A stretch of DNA of 64,000 bases from Pachypanchax playfairii. Taxonomy: Eukaryota > Chordata > Actinopteri > Cyprinodontiformes > Aplocheilidae. A program made the translations under genes and the position numbers. The notes under the pieces are model-generated. The model was not told where the DNA came from. It saw only the letters and a list, made by a program, of their open reading frames with translations, and made no database searches. Where the stretch lies: assembly GCA_006937955.1 (NCBI GenBank), contig SSNP01000024.1, forward strand, positions 1,262,371 through 1,326,370. Reading direction: 5' to 3'. This document shows positions 12,389-25,308 of the stretch, piece after piece; the stretch's first letter is position 1; the number at the start of each line of letters is the position of its first letter.

Positions 12389-12427
12389 AGTTATAAGACG
12401 GTATGACAAGCCATCACCCAGCCCTAT
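12389..12427 (-). mobile_element. Solo end of a TAGGGCTGGG hAT-type element
   Basis: On the minus strand the sequence reads TAGGGCTGGGTGATGGC and, further in, CATACCG. These match the start and the subterminal motif of the element at 6118-6736. No matching opposite end or target duplication was found, so this is probably a truncated copy. Confidence 0.45.
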
Positions 12428-12633
12428 CATGTCCAGTAGATGTTACAGAATGACCAACGTGATTCATCCTCAAGCTGAGACTGTGGAGGTTTATCCATGG
12501 AGACACTGTTGCTGTGTGAGCACTTAGCAGAACCCATTCTTTCACACATATGTGACACAGAGGTCAGGAAGGTCGAGTCAGTGTGAGTGGTGATGCCAGG
12601 CAGATGAGTGTGTTTCCTGGGAATGTCTTCAGT
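12427..12633 (-). CDS. Weak exon-like open segment, unassigned
   Basis: The minus strand is open for about 70 codons after a possible acceptor (TTTTGTCCAG, reading away from 12640). It contains phrases such as EDIPRKHTHLPGITTHTD and SVSMDKPPQSQLEDESRW, and ends in TGA at 12427, right beside a hAT-type end. Codon choice looks coding-like, but no domain or family is recognised. Open stretches of this length are expected by chance in 64 kb. It is listed only as a low-confidence candidate terminal exon. Confidence 0.15.
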   Translation of the reverse strand, partial: TEDIPRKHTHLPGITTHTDSTFLTSVSHMCERMGSAKCSHSNSVSMDKPPQSQLEDESRWSFCNIYWT

Positions 12634-13120
12634 GCAGTCTGGACAAAACATGGATAAGGATAGTTAGAGGTTTACCAAGCTAAAAACATCTGTGCTTTGA
12701 TTATTACACATATTTATCATAGTTTTAATAAGCTAATGCTTGGAAAATACCAGTATTCTGCAGTACTAACTGGTGTGATAGGAGAGAGGATGGCGGCAGG
12801 TTGATGTACTGACACGAGCCCATAGAAACAGAAACACACCTATCAGAATATTAATAGAGAAAAAATACTATTAGAAAACCTTCTAACTTGAAGAGTCTTC
12901 CAGTCCTTTAGCTGATCTCATGTTTTTGGCTCTTAATGTTACAGAACATAGACCAGATCAAATAAAATCCCTAATACTGCCCCACAGGCTGAAGGGCACA
13001 AGGCATGATGGGAACATAACTTGATCTGATGCTCTTCTTATCCTAAAGTACCCATTTAAAATCAGACTCTTCAAATTAAATGAAATCCAACACAATAAAA
13101 CTCCGTGTGTGAATGTTTTT

Positions 13121-13144
13121 GGGGGGGGGGGGGGGGGGGGGGGG
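13121..13144. repeat. Poly-G homopolymer (24 G)
   Basis: An uninterrupted run of 24 G. Its length may be unreliable in the assembly. Confidence 0.97.
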
Positions 13145-16100
13145 TAAGGTAATCTTAAGAAATCAATGTCAAATAATCATTTGTAACAGCATGTTTTGGC
13201 CATAACAATGTTCATAAACAAAAACTAATCAGTAAATTGATTTCAAAGCTGTTTATGTTGTTATTTCTCATATTAAAAAAGCATATTAGCACTATTTGGA
13301 TTGAGGTTGTAAGTCTCTGCCACTGTTATTTTGTGACTCGAAAGCTGGAACATTTGGGAAACATTATTCCAGAATCTACTCGTTATGCTGCTCAGCCTCT
13401 ATTATGATTAATTAGCCTTACCAAAAGTGTTTGTCTTGGAGTTTTAGACCCAGTACGATTATTCCTCTTTTCATTTCACATGTGGAAGTGCTTGTTTGTT
13501 CCCCCAACATGACGGTTTACTTCAGGTATTATCTGAGGGAGTTTCTATGCCCACGTTCATCTTTACTTTCACCAAATGAATAACAAGATCAGGTGAAAAG
13601 AATCTGAAGAATATTTTCAGCTAATTCAAATCAAAAGGCAAGATTTAGAAAGAATTTTTATTCTCCTTAAAACTCTATCTGAGCTTGTTCTTATATAGCA
13701 AACATTAAAAAAATCATTTAACAATCAGCTGTTTCCTCTAAAAGATCGTGAACCTGATGAATATCTGAAGGATAATCCCACCTGAAAGGGACTTTTTTCA
13801 CATGTTCCTTTACCTTTTGGTGACGTTCCACCGTTTACAGTCTTTGTTTCATTGCTTCCTTGTGTGTTATCTCCCCTAAATTTAATTTCTTTGCCAGGAG
13901 ACTTAGATTTTAACGGAGGTCAACTTTTACTGTGTACAGTGACTTGAAAGCTTGAGTTATTACAGGATTTACATGGAAACAAAAATGTTTAATTGCACCT
14001 TTGAGAAAATGTTTACAGGTTCCAAAGCAGTTCTAGAAACAATGCACGCAATATGCAGCTTGTAGATTAAAAACTTCACGAAATCCATTTTAAAAACACT
14101 TCAGTTAGTGCAACAAATAAACTAAAACAATCAGTTTTAGAGATATTCAGCCTGCTTGTGTTCTTGTTGTAATTTAACTACAATTTGCACCGTCTGTGTT
14201 CAGTTTGGATTTTGATTTCTTTTCCCTGATCACATCACAATGTTAGCATGTAGGAGGTAAAATAATAACCATTTTGTAGCAGGCTGATTTTGATCTTTTT
14301 CCTATCTGTTTCTTTCTTTGTATTTTCCTTTACTTAACTGTACTTAAATCTGCACAGACTCCTCACAGATGGAGCTAAATCCTGCTTCAGGTGCCCCAAA
14401 ATGTCCCTTCAACAGCCCCCCATAGAAACACACAAAAACATACTTTGTTTGTTCAAACATCAAGGTACAGTAATGGTATTCCATGTGCCTAAGGGTGGAT
14501 GTGATGCTTCTTCAGGCCTGGTTAGGGGACACACCACTGCAGGCTGAGAAAGGACAACCAAGATCCACACAAACAGGAAGAAACCTCCAGCTGACAGTGC
14601 CTCTGGCCCTCATTCACAGACAAATAGCTCCTGGAAGCTGTGTGCAAGACATCAGCAGTCCTCCCAGTGCTGCTCTATCTAAGATTCATGTGGTGCGTTG
14701 AAGAGAAAGGGCAGCCAAAGAGCACCTCCCAGAGGTTTTCCCCCTACATATAAAGCAGTGCCACACCTGCAGGGGATCCTCCTACATCTCATGCCTGTTA
14801 CCCACTGTGCTGCCTTGGAATCCCTCAAGTTTTACACTTCATTGCAAAAAACAACTCCACCAGGTTTTACCCTGCTGAGCCAAAAAAGATTACCAGATAT
14901 TAAACCATTATTGTATGAGGTTTGATTTGGGTTCATTATATATATGTCACAACAGTACCTGGAGCTCTATTGTGAAACACATTATTTAGTACTGAATGAT
15001 AGGGATTCAATCAGAAACTTCATTTTTCCTCACACATTACTGTATTTGTCTTAGACAACTTAAGAAAAAAGTCTGTCTTCTCTAACAGCACTGACACTGA
15101 AAGGGAGTTGGAGCACTGAATAACAGCAGATCTGTCAAAGAAGAATGAGCTGAAGATGAAAAAGACTGAGTTAGAAAGAGAAAAGGATAAAGTGAAGGCG
15201 CATGGGGCAGATGAGGGATGGTTACGCCAGGCAAGAAGCACAGAGCAGGAGAGGAAGACAGTGATGTAGTGGTGGTGCATGGAAGCAAAGAGGAAGAGCA
15301 GAGGAATAATGGATGAAGACAGTAGAAGTGCATTAGAGCTGGAGGTGGCATTTGGGTCCCTGTGGAAGGAGGGACTTTGCATGATGCCTGTGTCTGAATA
15401 CCCATTTCTTTATTTAATGTTTAGACACAAGCAGACATAATATCTCCTCTAAATTCATCAGAATTCCTGGCAAACAGTCAGACTTTATCATAATCTTTTG
15501 AGTCTGTATCAATAGTTCAGGAGGTTTTTCCAAAGTTTATCTGTGGCTCTTTATTTACCCATTTCTGTCCAGCCCTGTGAAAAGAACAGCAGATTGTACA
15601 GTATCTTTATAAGAAAAGGAAAGTGGACAAATGGAGGACGAAAGACGAAAACTACCTCCAGCAGGTGTCTTTAAGAAACAAACTAAGATAGTTCAAGTTA
15701 TTGGCTTGTTCTGGTCAGGCGTAGCTGTGTCTGCTGTAACATTGCAAGACAACAAAAATGGAGACGGTTTGTAACTTTTGTTTTAAGTTCTATGGGAGAA
15801 GAGAAGAGAATTCTCAATGTAGGACACATTTTCTCCAGAGTTCAACACTGAGACTTTATTTCTTTTAAAGCTACTTTGAGGAGCACCAACATTCAATTGA
15901 CCAGATGTTTATTCTTATTGATCTATCTGATTTCTAAGTTGCTGCTGAATATTCTAATTTTCACTTATCCTTTACGCGCACCTGTAAACAGTTATTCAAA
16001 GGTGGGATATGGAACTTAGAACACAATAACACAGCACAAAGTCTTCAGCCAGCTGGGTGCCATGCTGTTTTACCCCCGCTCGTATGGGGAAAGTGGGTGG

Positions 16101-18951
16101 GACTTTCAGCCTAAAGTGTCTAGGGTACAGGCACAGAATCTAAAAATACAACATACAAGCACCTGTAAACTGGATCTCCCTGCTTGACTTTTCAAGAATG
16201 GAAAAAGGCGAAGATGTTCGCTCTAGATTTGATCTTGAGTTGATGGTCTGAACACAGATTAGAGTAGGAGATGCAACTTCAGGGAGATATCAGGTTGATT
16301 TGTCTGACTGTTGAATACAAATGGAACCTGCCATCTGTAACTTTACTTGTAAGTTAATAATTTCCATCTTTGTTTAATGGGATTGTATTTGGTATTTTTG
16401 GTAGATTCATGTCCTTTTAACAAAGTTACTCAGTGGTTATCTTTCTAATATTTGAACAAGTTGCTAGTTGTCTGTTATGTGTTACTGTGTGAGAATGATG
16501 TGGGTTAATAAACATACTGAAAATAGTTGGGTAAAATTATAAAAGTAAAGTAAAAAAGCAGCCAAAGTCCAAAAAGAATCTGCAAAAGGCCTGAAGAACC
16601 ATTAATTAATCCATTTAAATATTTCCAGGAAGTCTGACTCCCAAACACTGTATATTGATGACAATGACCTTTGTCCTGTACCATCCACCTATAATTTTAA
16701 ACCAAAAGCTAATATTTAAATCTTATTACGGGTATTAGCTATTGGGTGTGAAATACAAGCACAATCACACGTGGCAACAGAATGCTTGTTTGTAAAATGA
16801 CCTAAAGTAAGAGAAGTAGCATGTGCAGAATATGTCCCCAGACAATCCATCCAAATGATTTAATGTTGCCTTCCAGTAAGAGATAGTTCCAGTTTAGTCA
16901 TTTAGGTTGAAATACATGCCAGGGAATCATGTTGTCACCCCATCACCCCCCTATGCAGCTTCTAGCTTTGGCCATGCACCAGTCCACACATTCACACCCA
17001 CACATGCTCTCATGTGGCCCCCCAGAGAAGCCTGTCACCATGAGTGGCCCTCTGCCATGGGAGGATAAACTACCTGTCACAGCGACGACTTTCTGTGGAA
17101 TTCATATCAGAGGCAAAACAAAGGAGGTGCTGAGGTCACGGGGCATCACTCTTAAATTATTCATCCTCTGCCTCCTCCCTCTGTCTCCTCTCAGCCTGTC
17201 ACCTACTTTGTTCTGCCAGCTCACAACAAGGGCAACTGTCAGCCTCCTTCCTCGTGCAAATTTTTAGACTACTAAGTAAAATAAGTCTAATGGTGAAACC
17301 TCTTCAGAGAAGTTATCGCTCAACGGTTGGGAGTGTGTGTTAAGTCAAAGTTAATCGCGTGGTGAAGTTCAGGAGAGGCAGCACATGTCTCCACTTCTGA
17401 ATGTCACAGCATCATGAAATTTTAAAATATTCTTTCCCACCCACTCGTTGTTTGGTCTGCTTGAGTGCATAATTTATCAGCCTCTTGGCAGCTGCTTGTT
17501 TGCATACACTTGCAGGACGTGCCTGAGTTGGACGGACTCGAGATTCAGGAGAGCTGATTCAAGACAGTCCATTAATGCCATCCCTGTTTGGTTTCTGGTT
17601 CTAGAAACAGTTGTTTGCTCTGGGTTTGACCATCGTCTATGACCAGAAGGCACCAGACTTCTCTGGAATGTCTGACATGAGCAAAGGGAAGCTTCTATAC
17701 ATTGAAGTGGCTGCTGAAGCAGGATTTTGAGCTAGACGAGGCAAACATAGAAAGGCCAAAGTTACGCGTGATCGGCGAGTTCATCATTTGTGTTTGAGAC
17801 ATTGCTACTGCAGTTCTGGACCACGCTGAGGGAGAAGTCTTACACGATGAATTGTAGCATCTCTCTTCACTTGCTTTCTTTTCTTGTCTCTCACATACTA
17901 CATTCCAAGTGCAGACATTGTCATTCACGGTATCACATCAGACTTCGCCCGGCTGTCACACACTGACATTGCCACAGTTTTTCTCTGACTGACACTGACA
18001 CTGCCATACCCGACACTTACACTGTCACACACACAGAGCAACACCTACACTGCATGTATAAATGATAATACTGTACAAGACATTACTGAAGCTGACAGAG
18101 GCAGCAAAAACATCAACTTTGAGAAATTGGATGGTTTTCTCTTCCCACGTCTGCACCACAGACACACACACTCTCAAGGTCTGATCAAGTCAGGACGAAA
18201 TGACAAGATCACTCTGGCAAACAGTAACATGCTGACAAGCAGGAGTGGTTAAAGTGACACCACACTTAGAGCAGCCTCAACAAACAGAAGCTAGCAGGTA
18301 CACGTTCCTGTCAGGAGAACACCAGGTAAGGCATCCACGTGCTGACCGACAGATCGAGGGTGACCGTGTGGAAGATCCCTGAGCTGCTATGAGACCCATC
18401 CCAGGGTCCCCTGAGCTTCATCTGAGGAAGACTGATGGTTCAGCGAGTGCTTATTGATGAGCCAGCTTAATGCTAATGACGGTAATGTGTTACAGCGCTT
18501 GTCAACAACACGGAGAGGATGGGGAACCTTTTAATCTCTTAATGCCATCAGTGATCAATGATGCCATTATGCCATTAGAAACAAGCATGACTGACATTGT
18601 TTGACTTTATTGTAACAAGTTAATATTTTGAGTGTGGTCAAACAGTTATTGATTGGTACATCTTTTTTATAAATAATTCAAAACCGATAGTCTTGTCTTC
18701 GTACCTTTTTAAATAGTTTGTAATACTGAGAACACCTTCAAACCACCAAGGAAAATTTGTTTTACAGACCTTTAATAATCTTTTAAATTGGTCTTGATAA
18801 ATTGTCCTTTAGACTCTTAAGCTCCTTCAGAGATTTTCTTTGGACTTTGGACCTGCTTATTTACTATTTCTGTCCAGTTGAACCCGATCTCACCTTATTT
18901 TGCAGTGTGAGCCTTTAAAAAATGAGGAAACTGAACAAGTGGAGGACAAAA
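13145..18951. other. No recognised gene
   Basis: This is 5.8 kb of mostly AT-rich non-coding sequence. The longest open stretches (for example 16929-17267 on + and 15020-15382 on -) are low-complexity or lack any domain. An imperfect GACACT/CACTGACA-rich patch lies at about 17950-18045. The stretch at 18440-18600 (TTAATGCTAATGACGG and nearby) has the look of conserved non-coding DNA, which is untested. Confidence 0.45.
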
Positions 18952-18954
18952 TAA

Positions 18955-19524
18955 TAAAGCGTTCACACCACATGCTTTGTCAGCGTCAAGCAGCGCTCAC
19001 AACACATCTACAGTAGTTTGACACATGTACATTGAAGCTTGTAACGTCTGCCACTTCTAAGCAGAAAAGAGCGCATAGTCGGGCCCTTCCTCTGTTGCTG
19101 TATGTTCTGAACTATGGTGGATCATATCAAGAGAGTGGCTTGGCTTTATTTGCCTAATAAAGTTAGACAATGTCGATGTCGGGTGCATCAGCGCCATTTG
19201 TGGATACACCCCATTCATCAGATGAGTTCTGAGTTTGGGGAGTTTAACCATTTGCTCCAGGAGCGACGTATGGATGAAGTTATGTTTTTACTGCTCCCGC
19301 TTCATTCAAGTTATGTACAGTGACATCGCTACAATGAAACACACTGATTGGTTGACACTCCACTTCAAGAGCATCAAGACCATCAAAAGTTAAGCTAGCT
19401 GAACTTCTGCGTTTCTTGCGTTCCAAGTTTTGGCACTTGAAACGCAGGAAAAGCTTGAAAAATTAACTTTACATGTAATCTAAACGCTCCTGACGCTGAC
19501 GTTTGGGCTGGTGTGAACGCATCA
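18955..19524 (+). mobile_element. PIF/Harbinger deletion derivative, copy 1
   Basis: The element is flanked by TAA target duplications (18952-18954 and 19525-19527), the 3-bp type used by PIF/Harbinger. The ends are inverted repeats around GCGTTCACACC; the right end reads GGTGTGAACGCATCA. Inside, the + strand from 19114 reads RVAWLYLPNKV, then LWIHPIHQMSSEFGEFNHLL and QERRMDE. These match the N-terminal 'WVHPI...GEF..L..ELR.D' region of Harbinger transposases. The catalytic domain is absent, so the 570-bp copy cannot encode a working transposase. Confidence 0.85.
19114..19323 (+). pseudogene. Harbinger transposase N-terminal fragment
   Basis: A 69-codon open remnant. Residues about 27-52 carry the family signature LWIHPIHQ and GEFNHLLQERRMDE. 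The reading stops at 19321-19323, before any DDE catalytic region. The start ATG (19114) is matched by ATGGCGGATTATATAGCG in the second copy at 45774, so the start is shared by both relics. Confidence 0.65.
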
Positions 19525-19784
19525 TAAGTGTCAGGCTTGAACAACTGCAGAACATCTACTGCAGGTAAACAGTTACAAACAAAGTTAATTTACTAGATGA
19601 CAGTTTTTTTCTTTGGGATTCATCTTGTTGCTTTTTATACCAGAACATAGGAAATTAGGTTTTGTCTTTGCTGGACTTTTTTCTCTCATTTTGAAAGACT
19701 TTTTTCTGTCTGTCACTTAGTCAGTGGCACATTTTCAGCAAACAGTTGCGTAACATCACTAACTTTCATTTAGGACCATTTTAC

Positions 19785-19920
19785 ACAGAAAGTTCCCTGA
19801 AGGTTAAATATTAAATGTTGGAGCTAACCTTCAGGGAACGTTTTCTAGAGGAGTGGAGACTGTTCAGGAAACACTTGGAACCTTCACAGAACCTTTCTGG
19901 GAACTTCTAAAAGTTTACTT
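19785..19920. repeat. Palindromic GTTCCCTGAAGGTTA repeat with hairpin
   Basis: A perfect 15-bp inverted repeat (19792-19806 and 19825-19839) encloses an 18-nt loop. More GGAACCTTC, AGAACCTTTC and GGGAACTTC motifs follow to about 19915. It resembles decayed fish repeats built from GAACGTTC/GGAACCTT palindromes, though the family name is not known to me. Confidence 0.5.
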
Positions 19921-22900
19921 TTGCTAAATTTAAATTAAAATTGAGTCTTTGCGAGGTTGTTAGTTATGTGTTATATTTTGGAGCTTTTTTCACCTTCAAG
20001 CAACATTTCCTAAAGTTCCAGTCGAGATCTCTCTGTCAGTCATGAAATGATCTTTAGAAATCAAATTAAAGGGATTTGTAGTGTCATAATTTCACTGTGA
20101 TGTTACAAAAAAATAAACATTAAAATAGACACAAGTAATATACTGTATAATACCAGTTGCATGTATCTATTTTCATTATGCTCTAATTCATTTAGCTTTT
20201 TAGCAATGTTTGCAACATTCAATCAGCTAAATTTGGGGTTGCTAGTCCATCATTGTTATTTTGTGGATCCTACAGAGTTAGTTAACCTTTGCCTTTATGC
20301 TCCTCTGATCATAGTGAAGTGCCTTAACAAATAAATATTCTTTTGAAACTGAGTGAAAAAGCTGCCACAATCCAAAGGAAAACCTCAGAAGATTTCCAGA
20401 GAGCCTGCAGTAAAACTGCACTTTCAAAGATTGTATAAAACTTTACCTCCGTGGTAACATATGTTGAAAAAAGGAAGTCTCAAGTATCAGTGTCAGTGTA
20501 TTACTGTCTTCATCCTGATTCATTCAAGATCAGAACAATCGATCATTAACTGATCAATAATACAGAAATGAACTGCCGCACCTCTTGTCACTCCTGACAG
20601 CTCTGAATTCAGCCAAGTCGTGAGGCTATTTCTATATTTCTCCTCTACTCAAAGCTGAGTTGGCTGACGCTCAGCCTCAAGGGTACATCCAAGTAGATTT
20701 AAGGCCCCGAACCGGCATCAGTTATAGAATTTTAGTGGCAACACATGACAGGCTTGGAAGAGCAGCAGCAACTTTGTCAACACACTCCCCAAATGCTTCC
20801 AAGAAACCACAAGCAAAATGTTTCTTCCATTTCCACAAATGAATAATTGAGAAATAAAATATACAAGCAGAGAAAAGAAAATAGTCCCTTTTTGCCTTTT
20901 CTCTTGTGTTTGCTGTTTTTAGTGTTTTATTTAAAGAACGTTTCAGTCCATCTGTCTACGCAAACAAAACATTTGTACAGTATGACGATTTCCTCCCAGA
21001 TGCACTGAAAGCCCAGAAAAAGAAGTGCTGTTATGTACTTACATGAAAGGTAAAAAATGTAAATGTGGCCTGCATTTATCTTGTTTTAGTGCAACAATGT
21101 CTAGACACACAGCTGGTCTGTCTGAATCACCACATTCAAAACCTTTTCCAACACTAGTATTCCAGCTTTTACCTAAATTAGCCCCCTCTGCTAAGCAACA
21201 GCGAGCGTGGCTGCAGTTCCCTGTGAGCCGTGGCCTGAAAGGGCACAGTTACTGCAGGTAAACTCCACAATGAATAAACCCGTGCTCAGTTTTAGACAGG
21301 CCGATGATGGATCTGGGGCTGTCCGCTGTGAGCACATCAATCCTGCTTATTCTAACACCAGCTCCCAGCTGACTCGCCTTCACGTTTTATTCAGGTCAGA
21401 AGACTGACAAACACACGCATGTCCATGTCGAGTCACGGGTAGCCAAACATAATGCGAGTTACAAGAAAGAGGGAAGAAAAATCAATTCTCAGTGCTGTGA
21501 AGCAGCGTTATGTACCTGTGTCTATGCACTGCATGAGGGGGATATGAAAGACTAATGTGATTGTGTTGGTTTCAGCATGTTCCTCATAGGAACATTTTTT
21601 TATATTCCTGATAATCCCTGAAATTTATGAACGCACTTTTTAGCTTTAAAGTCCACAGTTTGATAAAGCAGCTGTTAGTCATTGGGCAAGGGATGTGTTA
21701 AAACCACAAACATTTTATATACCTTCAGATTAAATATGTTTTAATGAGATATCGTGACATTCTACAGGTCTCTTGAAGCTCAGCTACCATTAGATTCCTA
21801 ATGGAAATCTGTTCGTTGTGCTCCTGCTCTGCATTCATGTCATCTTCTTTTCAACTCATTGAGGTTTTAGGGTTTCAGTTTTTGTATTATTTTTAGCCAT
21901 GGAAATGTCCATTAGCTGCTCTTTCTTGTAAACAAGTCTTTCATTGCTATGGTTACGCATCATAAAATTTGACAAAAAGGTAGCAAATTAAGCCAAAATC
22001 CTTCAATCTACACAGAATAAAAATAATTAAAGAAAACAAACAAAAAACACTCTTAAAGATAAATGCTAGTAATGTCATAAAGCTGCTCCAACAAGGCGCC
22101 ACCATGTATAGCGCTATTCTAGAATTTTTATATACAGTGTAAGTCTGTGTTTTATTTCTGTTTTCATCCACAGACTCAACAGTCATGACTAAATCCTTTA
22201 AAATCTGTCAGAAACAGCAGTGAAACTAATGATTTTTACATTTGGTAACAAGCACACCTCTGATGCCTTTCTCCTCTTAAACGGTGTCACTTTGCAAATT
22301 GCAGATACATTTTGTCCAGGTTACAGCATTTAGCAGAAACAAGTGAGGGACTAGATCTACAAATCTACCACGCCACCATTCAGAAACAAATTATGGCGCT
22401 TCTCTAGAGGTCTTTTTAATGTTTGCTGCTTGTGTGTTTTTTCCTGGCCATAAAAAGCAGGAGTCTTTGGACAGGTACTCAAGGTGAACCACATTATGAG
22501 TGCTCTGTGATGACTTGACACCATCACCAACTGCAGTTTCCCTCTAACCCCTAACATAAAAAGAGGGTTTTAAAAGAATTTAATGTTTAATCGCTGTTTT
22601 TAAATAAAATATGATGTAAAAGTGGGAGCGTGAACCTCCCTGTCTTCTCAGCTGCTGTGCGTGATGGGTTCACCTCTTGGTCAGGCCAAGTGCTGGAAAA
22701 AGAGAGTGAGACAGCAAAAGAGCACTCACAAAGCAGAGTCATCCCAATTACAGTGCAGTACTTACCCTTTAGAGGAAATCATAGAAATGACTCAACTGGG
22801 GGTCAACTCGCTGATAGAGATGCTACGGGGGCCGCTCCATTTTCACCTGGCTGCTCTTAAAAGCTTGAAATGGCTCACAAGAAAGAGGCAGGCAGCGATA

Positions 22901-23259
22901 CATGGAAACAGATGTTTTTGTGTTCAACTGTAACGATGACTTACTGACATTCTGAAAAGGCAAAATCAGCTTCAGACTAGTTTTATTCAAACTGCAGGTG
23001 AATTTGCCTTTAAGATGCTGCTTTTTAATCTACACTAGAAACAACAAAAGCCCTAATTAGCATTTAAATTGCAAAAAATTGCACATATTTTGCAAACACA
23101 GGCAAATTAAATGTTCTTAGAAGTAAAATGAAATGATCCTGTCTGAAGAACGTATAACATTATTTGTTATACACAATCACATTACAACCATCAACAGACA
23201 TAAATGAAGGTAAAACACTTCACTGTTTGTCTGTTCAAGTCAAGGTATCTCATTTATAG
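19921..23259. other. No recognised gene
   Basis: Non-coding, AT-rich. An open stretch at about 22646-22860 (+) follows a good acceptor-like tract (CCTCCCTGTCTTCTCAG) but has no recognisable domain and no clear donor, so it is not called as an exon. Confidence 0.45.
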
Positions 23260-23267
23260 GTGCTGCC

Positions 23268-23772
23268 TAGGGCTGGGCGATATGGCTTAAAATCCCAGAT
23301 TTAATTTTTTAAAATTCTATTTATGATTTTTTTCTGATTTTCCCCTACCTATTAATAAAAGCAACAAGTACAACTTAAAGTGACGGCTTTGGTGATTGTT
23401 TTTCACCGTGCCTTTTTCCTGTCAGATGGGTTGTCTTGTTCAAAGGATTCGGCTACTGTTAGCTGTTTTTAGCTAAGGTTTTTTAGTCGGTTTTGTTTGT
23501 CTCGGAGAGACTGGCATTTTTCATTTTTGGCTGTATTTCTCAGTTTCAGTTGTTGGAATAAGTTTGTGGTGCTGCTGCCTTCGACTGCGATGAAGTTTAG
23601 GCAAATGTTGCAGCGTGGGTCTGTCGCAGCAAACAATTGAAACTAACGCTACGGAAACTCGGGGAGCTCAAAAGTGCCATTACACAAAAACTTGATTTAC
23701 TTTTTTTTTTTTTTATCACCCGTGACAAAAACTTCTGATTAATTTGTTTGATTGATTTATTGCCCAGGCCTA
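23268..23772. mobile_element. hAT-type miniature transposon with perfect 8-bp duplication
   Basis: The element begins TAGGGCTGGGCGATATGG and ends TTATTGCCCAGGCCTA, imperfect inverted repeats of the same family type as 6118-6736. GTGCTGCC is duplicated exactly at 23260-23267 and 23773-23780. The 505-bp interior, rich in T and A runs, encodes nothing recognisable. The GGGCTGGGCGATATGG start is one I recognise from abundant fish hAT miniatures. Confidence 0.92.
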
Positions 23773-23780
23773 GTGCTGCC

Positions 23781-25308
23781 ATGTTGTTTTTGGAATTAAT
23801 GTTTTTGTGCTGAAGAGGTGGTGCTGAAAGTCTGGCCTACTCACCCACATACGATCAGTGTTTTCCTTAAATTATGTAAATATGTTTTTAGTTCAATGTG
23901 ACACGTCGGGAAGGGTTTTTAACTATATTTTGAATAAAATGAGGGTTAACTGAGAACGAGTGTGGCATAATTATCTCCATTACAACAAGAAAATTTACAC
24001 TAAAGTTACAATGTTTACAGTTACTTGATATGCCCCACGTGATCCATCCATATTGTTGTACATGTCAATTTTTTGTGCAGATTTGTGTCTCCAACTTGTT
24101 GCTGCCCAGTTACGTAGCAGCTGAGGAGATACATCTAATCAATACAAACACTATGGATTGTGTTTAAAACACAACAGATTTTCTTTCTACTGCCAGATTT
24201 TTATCACATGTAGTTTAGAGAAATATGTATATGATATTGGGTTTTTAAGAAAATTTATACCAGAAAGGATCTGCTTTAGTCTGCAGAGATGTTTTCCTGT
24301 GCTGCTGTTGTCTTCTTCAGCTGATAGTTAATATGCCAGAAGCAGACACTCTGCTGCAGCCCATATTAATGCTATTGATCACTGTCAACTTTCGTGTTTC
24401 CTCTGACCTCTGATCACACTGTAGTCTGCCTTCCCTTGTCTTTTTCTCTCCAGCAAAGCTATAGTTTTTTCATTAGTTCCATTCTCTACTCTTCACTCCA
24501 ATAACCTGTCTCCTTTATTGCACACAGTCCTTAGAAAGTGACATTTTTGGGAAACTGAATCAAAGTTTCAATAAAGCCTGGACTGCTGCAGGCTTTGACA
24601 AGTAAGGTGGATCGAGCGGAGCAGAACAGAAAGAGACTCAAGGAGGACATATCAGTTGAAGACAGATAAATAGTTCATGAAGCTGTTGACTTCACCATTT
24701 TATTACTTTTGTCTATGAATTTTCCGCCTGCCTGCAGCTCTTTCCGTCCACAAATTATTCATTTTGTGCCCCAGCTGTCAATCCCAGTATTAGGACTTCC
24801 TACAGAAGATGTAACTGGTATGTTCTCAGGGATTAATGAACCAAACAAAATCATTAGAAATTCAACAAAACTGTGTGAGAAACACTTTGCGTGATACAAA
24901 GATTCACAAGTGAAAAAGGTGGACAAAACAGCTTTAAACTTTAAGCTGTTTCTATTGTCTCAAACATTTATCTTCCCTCTAAAGCTGAAATGCTGCAGTC
25001 TGCGTTGTGCCTAAAGTCGGGTGGACATGAAGTCAAACCACAGTATTTTTTAACTCTTGCTGTCAAAAGTCATTGATGTTTTTCCCTGTGTGTGTTTGGC
25101 TTGTTAACAAAATATCTTGTGACGGATTTTAATCAACTCTAAGAAAGTCTTCTTCCGATGTACAGCTACAAATAATGACCTTCTGGAATCAACCCATTAT
25201 TTGGTGTAACAGTAGTTTAGTCACTCAACATACTCAGAGTTCTACACATCGAGCCTGATGTTTGATTCCAACGTCTGAAGTAACTGCTGGAGTCAACCGT
25301 GTTTGTTT
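23781..25308. other. No recognised gene
   Basis: Non-coding sequence with scattered poly-T/A. No inverted-repeat element or exon-like segment is supported. Confidence 0.45.

Noticed and set aside
22646..22860. Open stretch after a strong acceptor-like tract
   Set aside because: No donor, domain or neighbour exon supports it, and similar open stretches are common by chance.
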